The notes under the pieces were generated by a model, which worked only from the letters and a program-made list of their open reading frames with translations, did no database searches and was not told where the DNA came from. DNA of 64,000 nt, from assembly GCA_025463515.1 (NCBI GenBank), contig JAODAQ010000051.1:1-64000 (forward strand), written 5' to 3'. Source of the stretch: Rhodoglobus sp. Its GTDB lineage: Bacteria > Actinomycetota > Actinomycetes > Actinomycetales > Microbacteriaceae. This document shows, in pieces, positions 8,473-16,258 of this stretch. Numbering within the stretch: the stretch's first letter is position 1; every line of letters starts with the position of its first letter. The position numbers and the translations under genes are program-made.

Positions 8473-8688
8473 ATGAGGATAAGAGCAGCGAGCGACTTCG
8501 GCGCTCTCATAGCTGAGCGCCGCGAATCCCTGGGGCTCACCCAGAGCGAGCTCGCCAAGCGTGCAGGGGTCGTCCGTGAGTGGTTGGTGCGCCTGGAGAA
8601 CGGGGCGCCCACCGTCACCGTGCATCGGCTGCTGCGCGTGCTGCGGGAGCTGGGGCTGCAGGTCGACGTGACGGAAACGGACAAGTGA
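8473..8688 (+). CDS. hipB: HipB-type antitoxin, XRE helix-turn-helix
   Basis: A 71-residue DNA-binding protein consisting almost entirely of an XRE helix-turn-helix (RRESLGLTQSELAKRAGV, VREWLVRLENG). In HipBA modules it binds and neutralises the HipA kinase and represses the operon. ATG at 8473 has AGGAGG four bases upstream. Its stop overlaps the GTG of hipA (GTGA), giving tight co-translation. It follows an array of four palindromic operators, as expected for autorepression. Confidence 0.9.
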   Translation: MRIRAASDFGALIAERRESLGLTQSELAKRAGVVREWLVRLENGAPTVTVHRLLRVLRELGLQVDVTETDK

Positions 8689-9980
8689 CCAGCCTCAACG
8701 TCTACCTGGATGGCACTCGTGTCGGCGATCTCACGCAGAACGCCGGCGGCGCTGTCGCATTCACCTACGACGACGACTACCGCCGAGGCAGCTCGTCCAC
8801 TCCCCTATCCCTCTCCATGCCGCTCGTGCGAGCCGCGCACAAGAACAAGCAGACGCGCGCGTTCCTGCAGGGGCTCCTGCCCGACAGCGAGGGCCGGCTC
8901 GCCGAACTCGGACGCGAGTACCACGTCTCTCCGAACAATCCGTTCGCCCTGCTGGCGAATGCCGGTCGAGACGCCGCGGGCGCAGTCCAGATCCTGCCCG
9001 CGGGCGAGGAGAGCCCGGATGCCGCCCGCCGCCAAGGTGACGTGACCGAGCTCTCAGACGAGGACTTCGGGGATGTCGTCGCGGACGTCATTGCCCACCG
9101 CGACACCTGGGGCCGCCGGGACACGAACGGCAGGTGGAGCCTGCCCGGCGCACAGCCGAAGGTTGCCCTCTTCCGCTCGCGCGACGGCCGCTGGGCTGTG
9201 CCCAATGATTCAACTCCGACTACCCACATCATCAAGCCGGCGGTACCGCCGTACTCGAGCCATCACATCAACGAGTTCATGACGATGGCGGCCGCCCGTC
9301 ACCTCGGGCTGACCGTCGCGAACGACTTCATGATCACGACGAGTCGCGGCGATCACGCCTTCGTCTCCGAGCGGTACGACCGCGTCGAAAGGAGCGGCCG
9401 ATGGGCGAGGCTCCATCAGGAGGACCTCTGCCAGGCCTTCGCGGTACCTCCGCTGAACAAGTACCAGAACGAGGGCGGCCCGGGCATCATCCGGATTGGG
9501 AGGTTGTTCCAAGGGCTCCCCGATGCGGAGGACCGCAGGGACAATGCGGGCCGGTTCTACGACGCCATCGTCTTCAACCTCGCAGCCCAGGGCACTGACG
9601 CCCACGCCAAGAACTACTCCCTCATGCTCGACGGCGACCGCGCAAGGCTGGCACCGCTGTACGACCTGGGGAGCCACGCCCCCTACCCGACGATGAACAG
9701 CGCGCCCCTCGAGCTCGCGATGGCTGTTGACGGTGAGTACCGCATGAGCGCGGTGGGCATCGAGGCGCTGACGAAGGCGGGCGCGAGGCTGGGGCTGCCC
9801 GAGGAGTCCGCACGGGATCGAGCGGACGCCATCACGCACGGCATCGTCGAGGCCTATGACCGCGCCGCAGAGGACGCGCGCAGCGTGCTCGGGCACAACG
9901 AGTTCATCGGCACGATGGTCGACAGCATCGCGGACTACGCGGCAGCCCGGGGTTGGGTCGGACGGAGCTCGTTCGCCTGA
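8685..9980 (+). CDS. hipA: HipA-type Ser/Thr kinase toxin
   Basis: A 431-residue kinase, close to the 440 of E. coli HipA. It shows the N-terminal subdomain (VYLDGTRVGDL), the loop WSLPGAQPKVALF with Ser152 at the place of the E. coli autophosphorylated Ser150, the catalytic TDAHAKNYS with Asp305, and the DFG-equivalent LAPLYDLGSH. HipA of E. coli phosphorylates glutamyl-tRNA synthetase; the target here is unknown. GTG at 8685 overlapping the hipB stop is chosen over upstream codons of the open frame. No lesion is visible, so the toxin is probably active. Confidence 0.9.
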   Translation: MTSLNVYLDGTRVGDLTQNAGGAVAFTYDDDYRRGSSSTPLSLSMPLVRAAHKNKQTRAFLQGLLPDSEGRLAELGREYHVSPNNPFALLANAGRDAAGAVQILPAGEESPDAARRQGDVTELSDEDFGDVVADVIAHRDTWGRRDTNGRWSLPGAQPKVALFRSRDGRWAVPNDSTPTTHIIKPAVPPYSSHHINEFMTMAAARHLGLTVANDFMITTSRGDHAFVSERYDRVERSGRWARLHQEDLCQAFAVPPLNKYQNEGGPGIIRIGRLFQGLPDAEDRRDNAGRFYDAIVFNLAAQGTDAHAKNYSLMLDGDRARLAPLYDLGSHAPYPTMNSAPLELAMAVDGEYRMSAVGIEALTKAGARLGLPEESARDRADAITHGIVEAYDRAAEDARSVLGHNEFIGTMVDSIADYAAARGWVGRSSFA

Positions 9981-10024
9981 TCAGCGCCTATCGTGCGGCC
10001 CGACCGAGGGTCCATACTTGCCGC

Positions 10025-10429
10025 ATGAGAATCCGCAGCCTCATCGCCACCGCAGCTGCCGCATCCCTACTGCTGATCGGTATCGCGGGATGCACGGCCC
10101 CCACACCCGTGGTCGCGCCGATCGTCGTGAATGCCGGCGACATCCAGGGCTCAGTCGTCGAGGTGCCGCTGAACAGCACGCTCGTGATCAACACGGGCGA
10201 TCTGGCCGTCGATAGCTACACCGCGACGGTGGCCGACCCCTCGATCGCCGAGTTCGTCAAGGGCGCGAAGACCGGTGAGGCGCAGTTCAACCCGGGCATG
10301 AAGCCGAAGAAGGTCGGCGAGACCGAGGTGACGCTGAGCAACGACAACGGCGGCATCCAGGACGTCGACTTCACGCTCAAGGTCACGCCGATTCCGGCCG
10401 GCGGGAACTTGGGCGGTTCCGGGCGCTAG
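10025..10429 (+). CDS. small predicted lipoprotein
   Basis: A 134-residue secreted protein. Residues 1-23 form a lipoprotein signal (RIR, a hydrophobic stretch, lipobox IAGC with Cys23 as lipidation site). The remainder looks like a single beta-rich domain (NSTLVINTGDL, VGETEVTLSND, VDFTLKVTP), reminiscent of Ig-like or chagasin-type folds, but no family is recognised. ATG 10025 is preferred over upstream in-frame codons: it starts the signal peptide and has CATACT six bases upstream. Lies between the HipBA and AbiE-like modules with no visible link to either. Confidence 0.7.
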   Translation: MRIRSLIATAAAASLLLIGIAGCTAPTPVVAPIVVNAGDIQGSVVEVPLNSTLVINTGDLAVDSYTATVADPSIAEFVKGAKTGEAQFNPGMKPKKVGETEVTLSNDNGGIQDVDFTLKVTPIPAGGNLGGSGR

Positions 10430-10438
10430 CGCGGGGCT

Positions 10439-10489
10439 GTTCATTATTTGGTGCAGTTCAACTATCCTGAACAGATCCAAATAATGAAC
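10439..10489 (+). promoter_or_regulatory. nested inverted repeat, likely AbiEi operator
   Basis: GTTCATTATTTGG (10439-10451) and CCAAATAATGAAC (10477-10489) form a perfect 13-base inverted repeat. Inside it lies a second one, GTTCA (10456-10460) and TGAAC (10468-10472). The element ends nine bases before the ATG of the AbiEi-like antitoxin and is markedly AT-rich for this genome. AbiEi antitoxins are known to autorepress through inverted repeats, so this is the probable operator. Confidence 0.7.
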
Positions 10490-10497
10490 GGATATCC

Positions 10498-11424
10498 ATG
10501 AACCCCGATGAGGTCATGTACGAGGCCCGTGCTCGGCTGGCGGAGGCCGGGCTGGATGCGGAGTTCGAAGACGACTCCTTCACCCTCGGCTGGCGCGGCG
10601 CGTCCGTCCGGCTTCGAGCGGTGTACGTTCCCCAACTCACCCTCTCGGCGGTCGAGTCCGGCCCGAGCTTCGACGCCGACCGAACCCTGTTCGTCAGCGG
10701 GTACGTCAATGCCAAGACGGCCGACGCCCTCCGGCGGCGCGGTCTCCAGTACGTCGATTCGAGTGGCAACATGAACCTGCTCAACGGCGAGTGGCTCATC
10801 AATATCCAGGGACGCAAAGCGGCGCCGCGGATCCGGCCCGAGCGCTACTCGAGTGAGAACATGTTCAGCCCGCGCCGCGCCCAAGTGGTCTTCGCCCTTC
10901 TGACCTGGCCGGAACTGATGGACGCGCCCCTTCGAGACCTGAGCGCGGCATCCGGCGTCTCGCTCGGCCTCGCGCACTCGACGTTCTTCGCTCTCAAAGA
11001 GAACCATCGGATGTGGCCGGCCAACCCGGACGGCCGTCAGCGCCTCATTGACGCCTGGGCCGCCGCATTCCCGTCGGGCCTGGCACCCAGTCTGGCAATT
11101 CGCGGGTTTCGGGCCGAGAAGTTCGACATGTTCTTCGGGGACGACATCGAGGTGAGCGGGGAAGCCGCCCATTCCGCGGGGTTGCGCGCGAACCGGGCAA
11201 CCGTCTATGTCGGTGAGCTCGACGACACGCTCATCATGGCGAACCGGTGGAGGTCGGACGGCCCGCAGAACCTCTTCGTTCGGAAGAAGTTCTGGCTCGC
11301 ACCCTGGCAGAGCGATCTCAGCGGCGCGCGCGATGCACCTCCTCTGATCGTCTACGGAGACCTGGTCGCGTCAGACGACCCGCGCCTGCAAGAGGCGGCG
11401 GCCCGATTGAGGACCGAGCTCTGA
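10498..11424 (+). CDS. AbiEi-like antitoxin/transcriptional regulator of a type IV toxin-antitoxin module
   Basis: A 308-residue protein resembling actinobacterial AbiEi-family antitoxins: an N-terminal domain with LQYVDSSGNMNLL and INIQGRK, a winged helix in the middle (DLSAASGVSLGLAHSTFFAL), and a C-terminal domain with RLIDAWAAAFPSGL, VSGEAAHSAGLRANRATVYV and PPLIVYGDLVASDDPRLQEAA. In type IV systems the antitoxin represses the operon and counteracts the nucleotidyltransferase toxin without forming a complex. The gene looks intact and sits behind a nested inverted repeat, while the adjoining toxin gene is wrecked. Family assignment is from memory of motifs only. Confidence 0.72.
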   Translation: MNPDEVMYEARARLAEAGLDAEFEDDSFTLGWRGASVRLRAVYVPQLTLSAVESGPSFDADRTLFVSGYVNAKTADALRRRGLQYVDSSGNMNLLNGEWLINIQGRKAAPRIRPERYSSENMFSPRRAQVVFALLTWPELMDAPLRDLSAASGVSLGLAHSTFFALKENHRMWPANPDGRQRLIDAWAAAFPSGLAPSLAIRGFRAEKFDMFFGDDIEVSGEAAHSAGLRANRATVYVGELDDTLIMANRWRSDGPQNLFVRKKFWLAPWQSDLSGARDAPPLIVYGDLVASDDPRLQEAAARLRTEL

Positions 11425-12004
11425 ACTGGACCGTCCCGGCCAACAGCCCGCTGATCGATGTGCTTGCAGAGCTCGCGCCCCGTCTCCGAGACGCGGGCGC
11501 ACGTGGCGCCCGGCGGATCCCATTGACGTGTTCGCGATGTCGGCGGCCTACCGCGCGTCGGAAGCCCTCGCGCTCGGGGGAGAGCCAGTGCTCCGGATCC
11601 CGACAATTCCCGGCTATGCGGCACTCAAGATCAAGGCGTGGATCGATCGCTCGGTGCCCGCCCGAGGGATTCACAAGGACGGTGCCGATCTCGGCCTGGC
11701 TCTGTTCTGGTACGAGAACGATCCTCAGGTGAGAGAGCGGCTCTGGGTTCACGAGGCGGCAACACTGCTTCAGCACGCCTACGCCCTCGGCGTCGCGTCC
11801 GCGAGGCTTCTGGGCAACGACGTTCGCTCCCTGCTCGGCGAGCCCGAGGCCGCCCGCCTGTCTTCATTGTGGACCGCCGAGAGCCGCGCGCTCCTCGGCG
11901 CGAATCTGGTGCCGCGTGACTTTCGCGCGGCGCTCAGGCTCGGTGATTCAACTCAGATCGCGCTGCGACTGGCGGCGCTCGCCGACGGGCTCGCGGGGCG
12001 CTGA
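11421..12004 (+). pseudogene. AbiEii-like nucleotidyltransferase toxin, internally deleted and frameshifted
   Basis: Two fragments of one gene in different frames. From CTG 11421, overlapping the antitoxin stop, the first frame reads LNWTVPANSPLIDVLAELAPRL and decays after about residue 31. From about 11507 another frame reads DPIDVFAMSAAYRASEAL, then VLRIPTIPGYAALKIKAWIDRS and HKDGADLGLALFWYEND, the C-terminal half of AbiEii-type nucleotidyltransferases, and runs to TGA at 12002-12004. The nucleotidyltransferase core with its GS...D motif, about 80 residues in relatives, is missing at the junction, and the start is CTG. An inactive toxin is inferred. A 158-residue product from ATG 11528 cannot be excluded. 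Confidence 0.7.
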
Positions 12005-12050
12005 CTGTCAAGGCCCGGCGCTGCGACATCCAGGGTGCTACCGTCAGCAA

Positions 12051-13097
12051 ATGTCCCGAATCGCGGCCGTCGCACCGGTGCTCCCGCCATACGCATACAC
12101 GCAGGCGGAGATCACGCAGGAGCTCGCGCCGCTGATCTCCTCCGTGCCCGGGAAGCGCGCGGTTCTCGAACGGATGCACGCCGCCAGCGGCATCGGAACG
12201 AGGCACACCGCCCTGCCCCTCGAGCGCTACCGCGACCTCGGCACCTTCCGGCAGTCGAACGACATCTTCATCGAGGTCGCGACGGATCTGGCCGAGCGCG
12301 CACTGCGCACAGCGCTCGCCGCCGTGGGCCTCGAGGCGCCGGATGTCGACTTCGTGATGTTCACCTCCGTGACCGGCATTGCGGCTCCGTCGATCGATGC
12401 GCTGCTGGTCTCCCGCCTCGGGCTGCGGCCCGACGTGAAGCGGATGCCGTCGTTCGGCCTGGGCTGCGTCGCGGGGGCCGCCGGCCTCGCGCGCGTGAAC
12501 GACTACCTGGCCGGGCATCCGGGCGAGGTCGGCGTTCTGATCAGTGTCGAGCTGTGCTCCCTCACCCTGCAGCGCGACGACGAGACGATAGCGAACTTCG
12601 TCGCGACGGGGCTGTTCGGCGACGGAGCCGCGGCCGTCGTGCTCGTCGGCGACGACCGGGCGGAGCCGGGCATCCGGATCATCGACACCCGCAGCTCCTT
12701 CTACCCGGACACCACCGACGTGATCGGCTGGCACGTGGGAGGCACCGGTTTCGAGATCGTGCTCACGGCGGGCGTGGCGGATGTGATCGAGCGGCACTTC
12801 CCCGCGGAGGTCGCAGCGTTCCTCGGAGACCACGGCCTGCAGACCACGGATGTCGCGGCCTGGGTCGCGCACCCGGGCGGCCCGCGCGTGCTCGACGCGT
12901 TCGCGCACTCGCTCGACATTCCCGCCGAGGCGTTCCGCACGTCCTGGGCGACGCTGGACCGGGTGGGCAACCTCTCTTCCGCCGCGGTGCTGCACGTGCT
13001 CGCGGACATGTGGGAGCAGCCCGCCGGGACGACGGGCCTCCTGTTCGCGCTCGGCCCGGGAGTGAGCGCCGAGTTCGTGCTGCTGGAGTGGCCGTGA
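12051..13097 (+). CDS. type III polyketide synthase (alkylresorcinol/alkylpyrone type)
   Basis: A 348-residue chalcone/stilbene-synthase-fold enzyme that condenses malonyl-CoA onto an acyl starter. The Cys-His-Asn triad is visible: Cys139 in FGLGCVAGAAG, His274 in WVAHPGGP and Asn307 in DRVGNLSSA. ATG 12051 is chosen because homology starts there and TACCGT lies six bases upstream. It overlaps the methyltransferase gene by four bases (GTGA). With the two following genes it forms the same set and order as Streptomyces griseus srsA-srsB-srsC, which makes methylated phenolic lipids; the product here is inferred. Confidence 0.9.
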   Translation: MSRIAAVAPVLPPYAYTQAEITQELAPLISSVPGKRAVLERMHAASGIGTRHTALPLERYRDLGTFRQSNDIFIEVATDLAERALRTALAAVGLEAPDVDFVMFTSVTGIAAPSIDALLVSRLGLRPDVKRMPSFGLGCVAGAAGLARVNDYLAGHPGEVGVLISVELCSLTLQRDDETIANFVATGLFGDGAAAVVLVGDDRAEPGIRIIDTRSSFYPDTTDVIGWHVGGTGFEIVLTAGVADVIERHFPAEVAAFLGDHGLQTTDVAAWVAHPGGPRVLDAFAHSLDIPAEAFRTSWATLDRVGNLSSAAVLHVLADMWEQPAGTTGLLFALGPGVSAEFVLLEWP

Positions 13098-13615
13098 GCG
13101 TTGTCCTGTACATCGTCTTCATCCTGCTGACCGGCGGGGAGCGGATCGTCGAGCTCGTCGTCTCCCGTCGAAACGCGGCGCTCGCGTTCGAGCGGGGAGG
13201 AGTGGAGTACGGCCAGCGGCACTTCCCGTGGATGGTCACGCTGCACACCGGATTCCTGCTCGCGTGCATCGCCGAGGTCGTACTCGCGGGCCGGCCGTTC
13301 ATCCCGGCACTCGGCTGGCCCATGCTCGCGATCGCGCTGCTGTGCCAGCTCGGGCGCGCGTCGGTCATCCGCTCCCTCGGCACGCAGTGGAACACGCGGG
13401 TCATCGTGATCCCCGGCGCGACGCGGGTCAGGGCGCGCGGGCTGTACCGGCTCCTGCCGCACCCGAACTACGTGATCGTCGCGGCCGAGGGCATCGCCAT
13501 CCCGCTCGTGCACACCGCGTGGGTCACGGCGATCGCCTTCACGGTGCTCAACGCGGTACTGCTGATCGGATTCCGCATCCCCACCGAAGACAAGGCGCTG
13601 CGCGAGCTCGTATGA
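13094..13615 (+). CDS. isoprenylcysteine carboxyl methyltransferase-like membrane protein (SrsB-like)
   Basis: A 173-residue integral membrane protein with about five hydrophobic segments and the ICMT-type C-terminal SAM-binding region (VRARGLYRLLPHPNYVIV). The family methylates lipophilic acceptors at the membrane. Placed between a type III PKS and a flavin hydroxylase with 4-base overlaps on both sides, it probably O-methylates the phenolic product. GTG start at 13094 overlaps the PKS stop. Confidence 0.85.
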   Translation: MSVVLYIVFILLTGGERIVELVVSRRNAALAFERGGVEYGQRHFPWMVTLHTGFLLACIAEVVLAGRPFIPALGWPMLAIALLCQLGRASVIRSLGTQWNTRVIVIPGATRVRARGLYRLLPHPNYVIVAAEGIAIPLVHTAWVTAIAFTVLNAVLLIGFRIPTEDKALRELV

Positions 13616-14628
13616 ACGATGTCGACGTCATCGTGGTCGGCGGCGGCCCGGTCGGCCTCGCGTCCGCGATCGAGGCCCGCCTCGCCGGCCTGACCGTCGC
13701 GGTGGTCGAGCCGCGTGAGGGCGTGATCGACAAGGCCTGCGGCGAGGGGCTCATGCCCGGTGCCGTGCCACTGCTCGCCCGCCTCGGCGTCGACCCCGAG
13801 GGGATGCCGTTGCGCGGGGTGAGCTACAACACCCCGCGGCGCCGGGCGGACCACCTGTTCATGACGGGCGTCGGGCGGGGGGTGCGCCGGACCGCGCTGC
13901 ACTCCGCGCTGAGCGCCCGCGCCGAGGCGCTCGGAGTCGAGCGGGTCGTCGCCCGCGTGGGGTCGGTCGAACAGGATGCCGACGGGGTGGTGGCCGCGGG
14001 CATCCGGGGCTCTTGGCTCTTCGGCGCCGACGGGCTGCACTCGACTGTGCGCCGGCTCGCGGGCCTCGAGCGCGGAGCGCCGCGCTCCCGCCGCCGCTTC
14101 GGGCTCACGCGGCACTTCGCGGTGGAGCCGTGGAGCGACCTGGTCGAGATCCACTGGGCGCCGCGCGCGGAGGTGTACGTGACGCCTCTCGCGCCCGACC
14201 TCGTCGGGGTGTCGCTGCTCGGGGCGCCGCGGACGGACTTCGACGAGACGATCGAGGGGATCCCGGCGCTCGCGCGGCTCATCGGGCTAAGTTCGGCGAC
14301 CGGGCTGAAGGGCGCGGGCCCGTTCCGTCAGCGGGCCTCGGCGCCGTCGCGCGGGCGGGTACTGCTCGTGGGCGACGCGTCGGGCTACGTGGACGCCATC
14401 ACCGGCGAGGGGCTGCGGCTCGGGTTCGACCAGGCGCGGCTCGCGGTCGGGCACGCGCGCGGCGAGCTCGAGTACGACCGGGAGTGGCGGCGCGCGACCC
14501 GCGACTTCCGCGTGCTCACCAGCCGGCTCGTGCTCGCCGCCACCTCGCCGGCCCGGCCCGCGATCGTGCCGCTGGCACGGATGCTGCCGGGGCTGTACGG
14601 CTCGGTGGTGGAGAAGCTAGCCCGCTGA
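13612..14628 (+). CDS. FAD-dependent aromatic monooxygenase (SrsC-like)
   Basis: A 338-residue flavoprotein with the Rossmann motif VVGGGPVGLASAIEA at the N-terminus and the second FAD motif VLLVGDASGYVDAITGEG near residue 250-270, typical of PHBH-fold hydroxylases and geranylgeranyl-reductase relatives. By position in an srsABC-like operon it is expected to hydroxylate the resorcinol ring toward a quinone. ATG overlaps the preceding stop (ATGA). Its 3' end overlaps the convergent BASS transporter by 12 bases. Confidence 0.85.
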   Translation: MNDVDVIVVGGGPVGLASAIEARLAGLTVAVVEPREGVIDKACGEGLMPGAVPLLARLGVDPEGMPLRGVSYNTPRRRADHLFMTGVGRGVRRTALHSALSARAEALGVERVVARVGSVEQDADGVVAAGIRGSWLFGADGLHSTVRRLAGLERGAPRSRRRFGLTRHFAVEPWSDLVEIHWAPRAEVYVTPLAPDLVGVSLLGAPRTDFDETIEGIPALARLIGLSSATGLKGAGPFRQRASAPSRGRVLLVGDASGYVDAITGEGLRLGFDQARLAVGHARGELEYDREWRRATRDFRVLTSRLVLAATSPARPAIVPLARMLPGLYGSVVEKLAR

Positions 14629-15501
14629 GACCGGCTGCCGTGCGCCAACGCGCGAGATCACGAGCCCGAACGCCGCGGCGATGAAGAACATCAGGACGCC
14701 GTACACGGCGGCGGGCAGCGACATCTCGAAGTTGTCGAGCACCGACTGCGCGATGACGATCGCGAGGGTCGCGTTGTGGATGCCGATCTCGAACGAGCTC
14801 GCGACTGCCTGCGCCCGCTCCACCCGGAACAGCCTCGGGACGAGGAAGCCGATGGTGAGCGAGAGCACGCAGAACAGCACCGTGATGCCGGCCAGCGCGC
14901 CGATGTTGTCCATGAGGGGCTTGAGGTTCGAGGCGACCGCCCCCGCGATGACGACGACCAGGATGAAGATCGACGCGATACGGACCGGCTTGTCCATGCG
15001 GTCGGCGAAGGTGGGGCGCAGGCGCCGCACGAGCATCCCGAGCGCGACCGGGATCAGCACGATCGCGAACACCTTGAGCGCCTCGACGATGTCGATGCCG
15101 AGCTGGCCGCCCGACGGGTAGAAGTAGCCGAGCGAGAAGTTGACGATGAGTGGGAGCGTCACGACGGAGATCACCGAGTTGATCGCGGTGAGCGAGATGT
15201 TGAGCGCGATGTCCCCGCGGAACAGGTGGCTGTAGAGGTTCGCGGTGGTGCCGCCGGGCGAGGCCGAGAGCAGCATCATCCCGACCGCGAGCACCGGTGG
15301 CAGGTGGAAGAGCACCACCAGTCCGAAGCAGAGCGCCGGCAGCACGAGCAGTTGGCAGGCCAGGGCGATGATCACTGCCCTCGGATGCTTGGCGACGCGG
15401 GCGAAGTCGCCGAGCGTCAGGCTCAGGCCGAGGCCGAACATGATGATGCCGAGGGCGACGGGCAATCCGATGGTGGTCAACGCTGATCCCATGGCGCCCA
15501 T
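14617..15501 (-). CDS. bile acid:sodium symporter (BASS) family transporter
   Basis: A 294-residue protein with about nine or ten membrane helices and the BASS signatures FGLGLSLTLGDF near the N-terminus, MLLSASPGGTTANLYSHLFRGD, and a C-terminal GIHNATLAIVIAQSVL. Bacterial members carry bile acids, pantoate, 2-keto acids or other organic anions with sodium; the substrate here is unknown. Tail-to-tail with the flavin hydroxylase (12-base overlap) and followed upstream by the MarR gene on the same strand. Confidence 0.87.
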   Translation of the reverse strand: MGAMGSALTTIGLPVALGIIMFGLGLSLTLGDFARVAKHPRAVIIALACQLLVLPALCFGLVVLFHLPPVLAVGMMLLSASPGGTTANLYSHLFRGDIALNISLTAINSVISVVTLPLIVNFSLGYFYPSGGQLGIDIVEALKVFAIVLIPVALGMLVRRLRPTFADRMDKPVRIASIFILVVVIAGAVASNLKPLMDNIGALAGITVLFCVLSLTIGFLVPRLFRVERAQAVASSFEIGIHNATLAIVIAQSVLDNFEMSLPAAVYGVLMFFIAAAFGLVISRVGARQPVSAG

Positions 15502-15519
15502 CCTGTCGGGTGGGAGGGG

Positions 15520-15963
15520 TCAGGCGCTAGAGGCGGCCAGCAATCGGGTGAGGCCGTCGCGGATGCCCTCGAGGTCGGGCAGCGACATCCCGAGCCGCTC
15601 CACGATCTGCGCGGGCACCCTCTCCGCGTCAGCGCGCAGGGATGCCCCGGCCTCGGTCAGCGCCACATCGAGGGCGCGCTCATCCGTGGTGCTGCGTGCT
15701 CTCGTGATGAGGCCCGCTGCCTCCAGCCGCTTGAGCAGGGGGGAGAGTGTGGCGGGCTCGAGGTGCAGCGCCTCGCCGATGTTGCGGACGGTGCGCGGGC
15801 TCTGCTCCCACAGCGCGAGCATCACGAGGTACTGCGGATGGGTGAGCCCCATGGGCTCGAGCACGGGCCGGTAGAGGCCGATGACGCTGCGGGATGCCGC
15901 CGCCAGAGCGAAGCAGACCTGGCGGTCGAGGGCAAGGGGGTCGAGATCCTGCACAGGTACCAT
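15520..15963 (-). CDS. MarR/OhrR-family transcriptional regulator
   Basis: A 147-residue winged-helix protein. The wHTH region (RNIGEALHLEPATLSPLLKRLEAAGLI, then DERALDVALTEAG) is standard MarR. Cys17 in QVCFALAAASR and the following GLTHPQYLVMLALWE match the OhrR subgroup, in which that Cys senses organic peroxides; no ohr gene is next to it. The start overlaps the region of a perfect palindrome that is probably its operator and shared promoter. It may also control the BASS gene 18 bases downstream. Confidence 0.88.
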   Translation of the reverse strand: MVPVQDLDPLALDRQVCFALAAASRSVIGLYRPVLEPMGLTHPQYLVMLALWEQSPRTVRNIGEALHLEPATLSPLLKRLEAAGLITRARSTTDERALDVALTEAGASLRADAERVPAQIVERLGMSLPDLEGIRDGLTRLLAASSA

Positions 15964-15967
15964 TTAG

Positions 15968-15979
15968 TTAGTATACTAA
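15968..15979. promoter_or_regulatory. MarR operator coinciding with paired -10 boxes
   Basis: TTAGTATACTAA is a perfect 12-base palindrome in a 22-base divergent spacer (15964-15985). It contains TATACT on both strands: plus 15972-15977, eight bases before the GTG at 15986; minus 15975-15970, six bases before the MarR ATG at 15963. Binding of the regulator here would block both transcripts. Confidence 0.6.
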
Positions 15980-15985
15980 TGATTT

Positions 15986-16186
15986 GTGAGCAAACTAACA
16001 TGGTGGCAGCGCCTCAACAAGGCTCTCTTCCCCTACATGGGCCCGGCACAACTCGGGCCGTTCAACGAACCGCCCCTGCCCTCCGTCGCCGAGAAGCCGT
16101 GCCCCCTGTGCGGTAAGCCGATGAGCGGCCACACCTTCGAGCGCAGCCAGGACCACCATTCGACCCGGATGCACTGCCCGGTGTGA
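15986..16186 (+). CDS. small zinc-ribbon-like protein
   Basis: A 66-residue protein, MSKLTWWQRLNKALFPYMGP at the N-terminus and a C-terminal CPLCGKPMSGH...HHSTRMHCP, giving a likely Cys/His metal site of zinc-ribbon type. Function unknown. The GTG start follows a -10-like TATACT by eight bases. Divergent from a MarR/OhrR-type regulator across only 22 bases, so probably under its control. The stop TGA (16184-16186) lies within the first bases of a REP-like repeat. Confidence 0.65.
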   Translation: MSKLTWWQRLNKALFPYMGPAQLGPFNEPPLPSVAEKPCPLCGKPMSGHTFERSQDHHSTRMHCPV

Positions 16187-16252
16187 GTAGGCCGCCCGCG
16201 GCCGTATCGAGATCGCGGTTTCGATACGTGCGCCAGAGCGCCCTACTCAACC
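16184..16252. repeat. REP-like family 1, two copies in opposite orientation
   Basis: A forward copy starts TGAGTAGGCCGCCCGCGG and runs to TATCGAGA (16184-16212); an inverted copy begins GGTTTCGATACG and ends CCCTACTCAACC (16217-16252). Together they can fold into a long hairpin between two convergent genes, which suggests a role as a bidirectional terminator. The first copy supplies the stop codon of the small zinc-ribbon gene. Confidence 0.8.
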
Positions 16253-16258
16253 GGCAGC

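Noticed and set aside
11528-12004. Stand-alone small gene in place of a toxin remnant
   Set aside because: Its sequence corresponds to the C-terminal half of AbiEii-like toxins, and the toxin's N-terminal leader lies just upstream in another frame; a remnant is the simpler reading, though not proven.
14617-14628. Frameshift suspected where the hydroxylase and BASS genes overlap
   Set aside because: Both proteins end normally; it is a 12-base tail-to-tail overlap.
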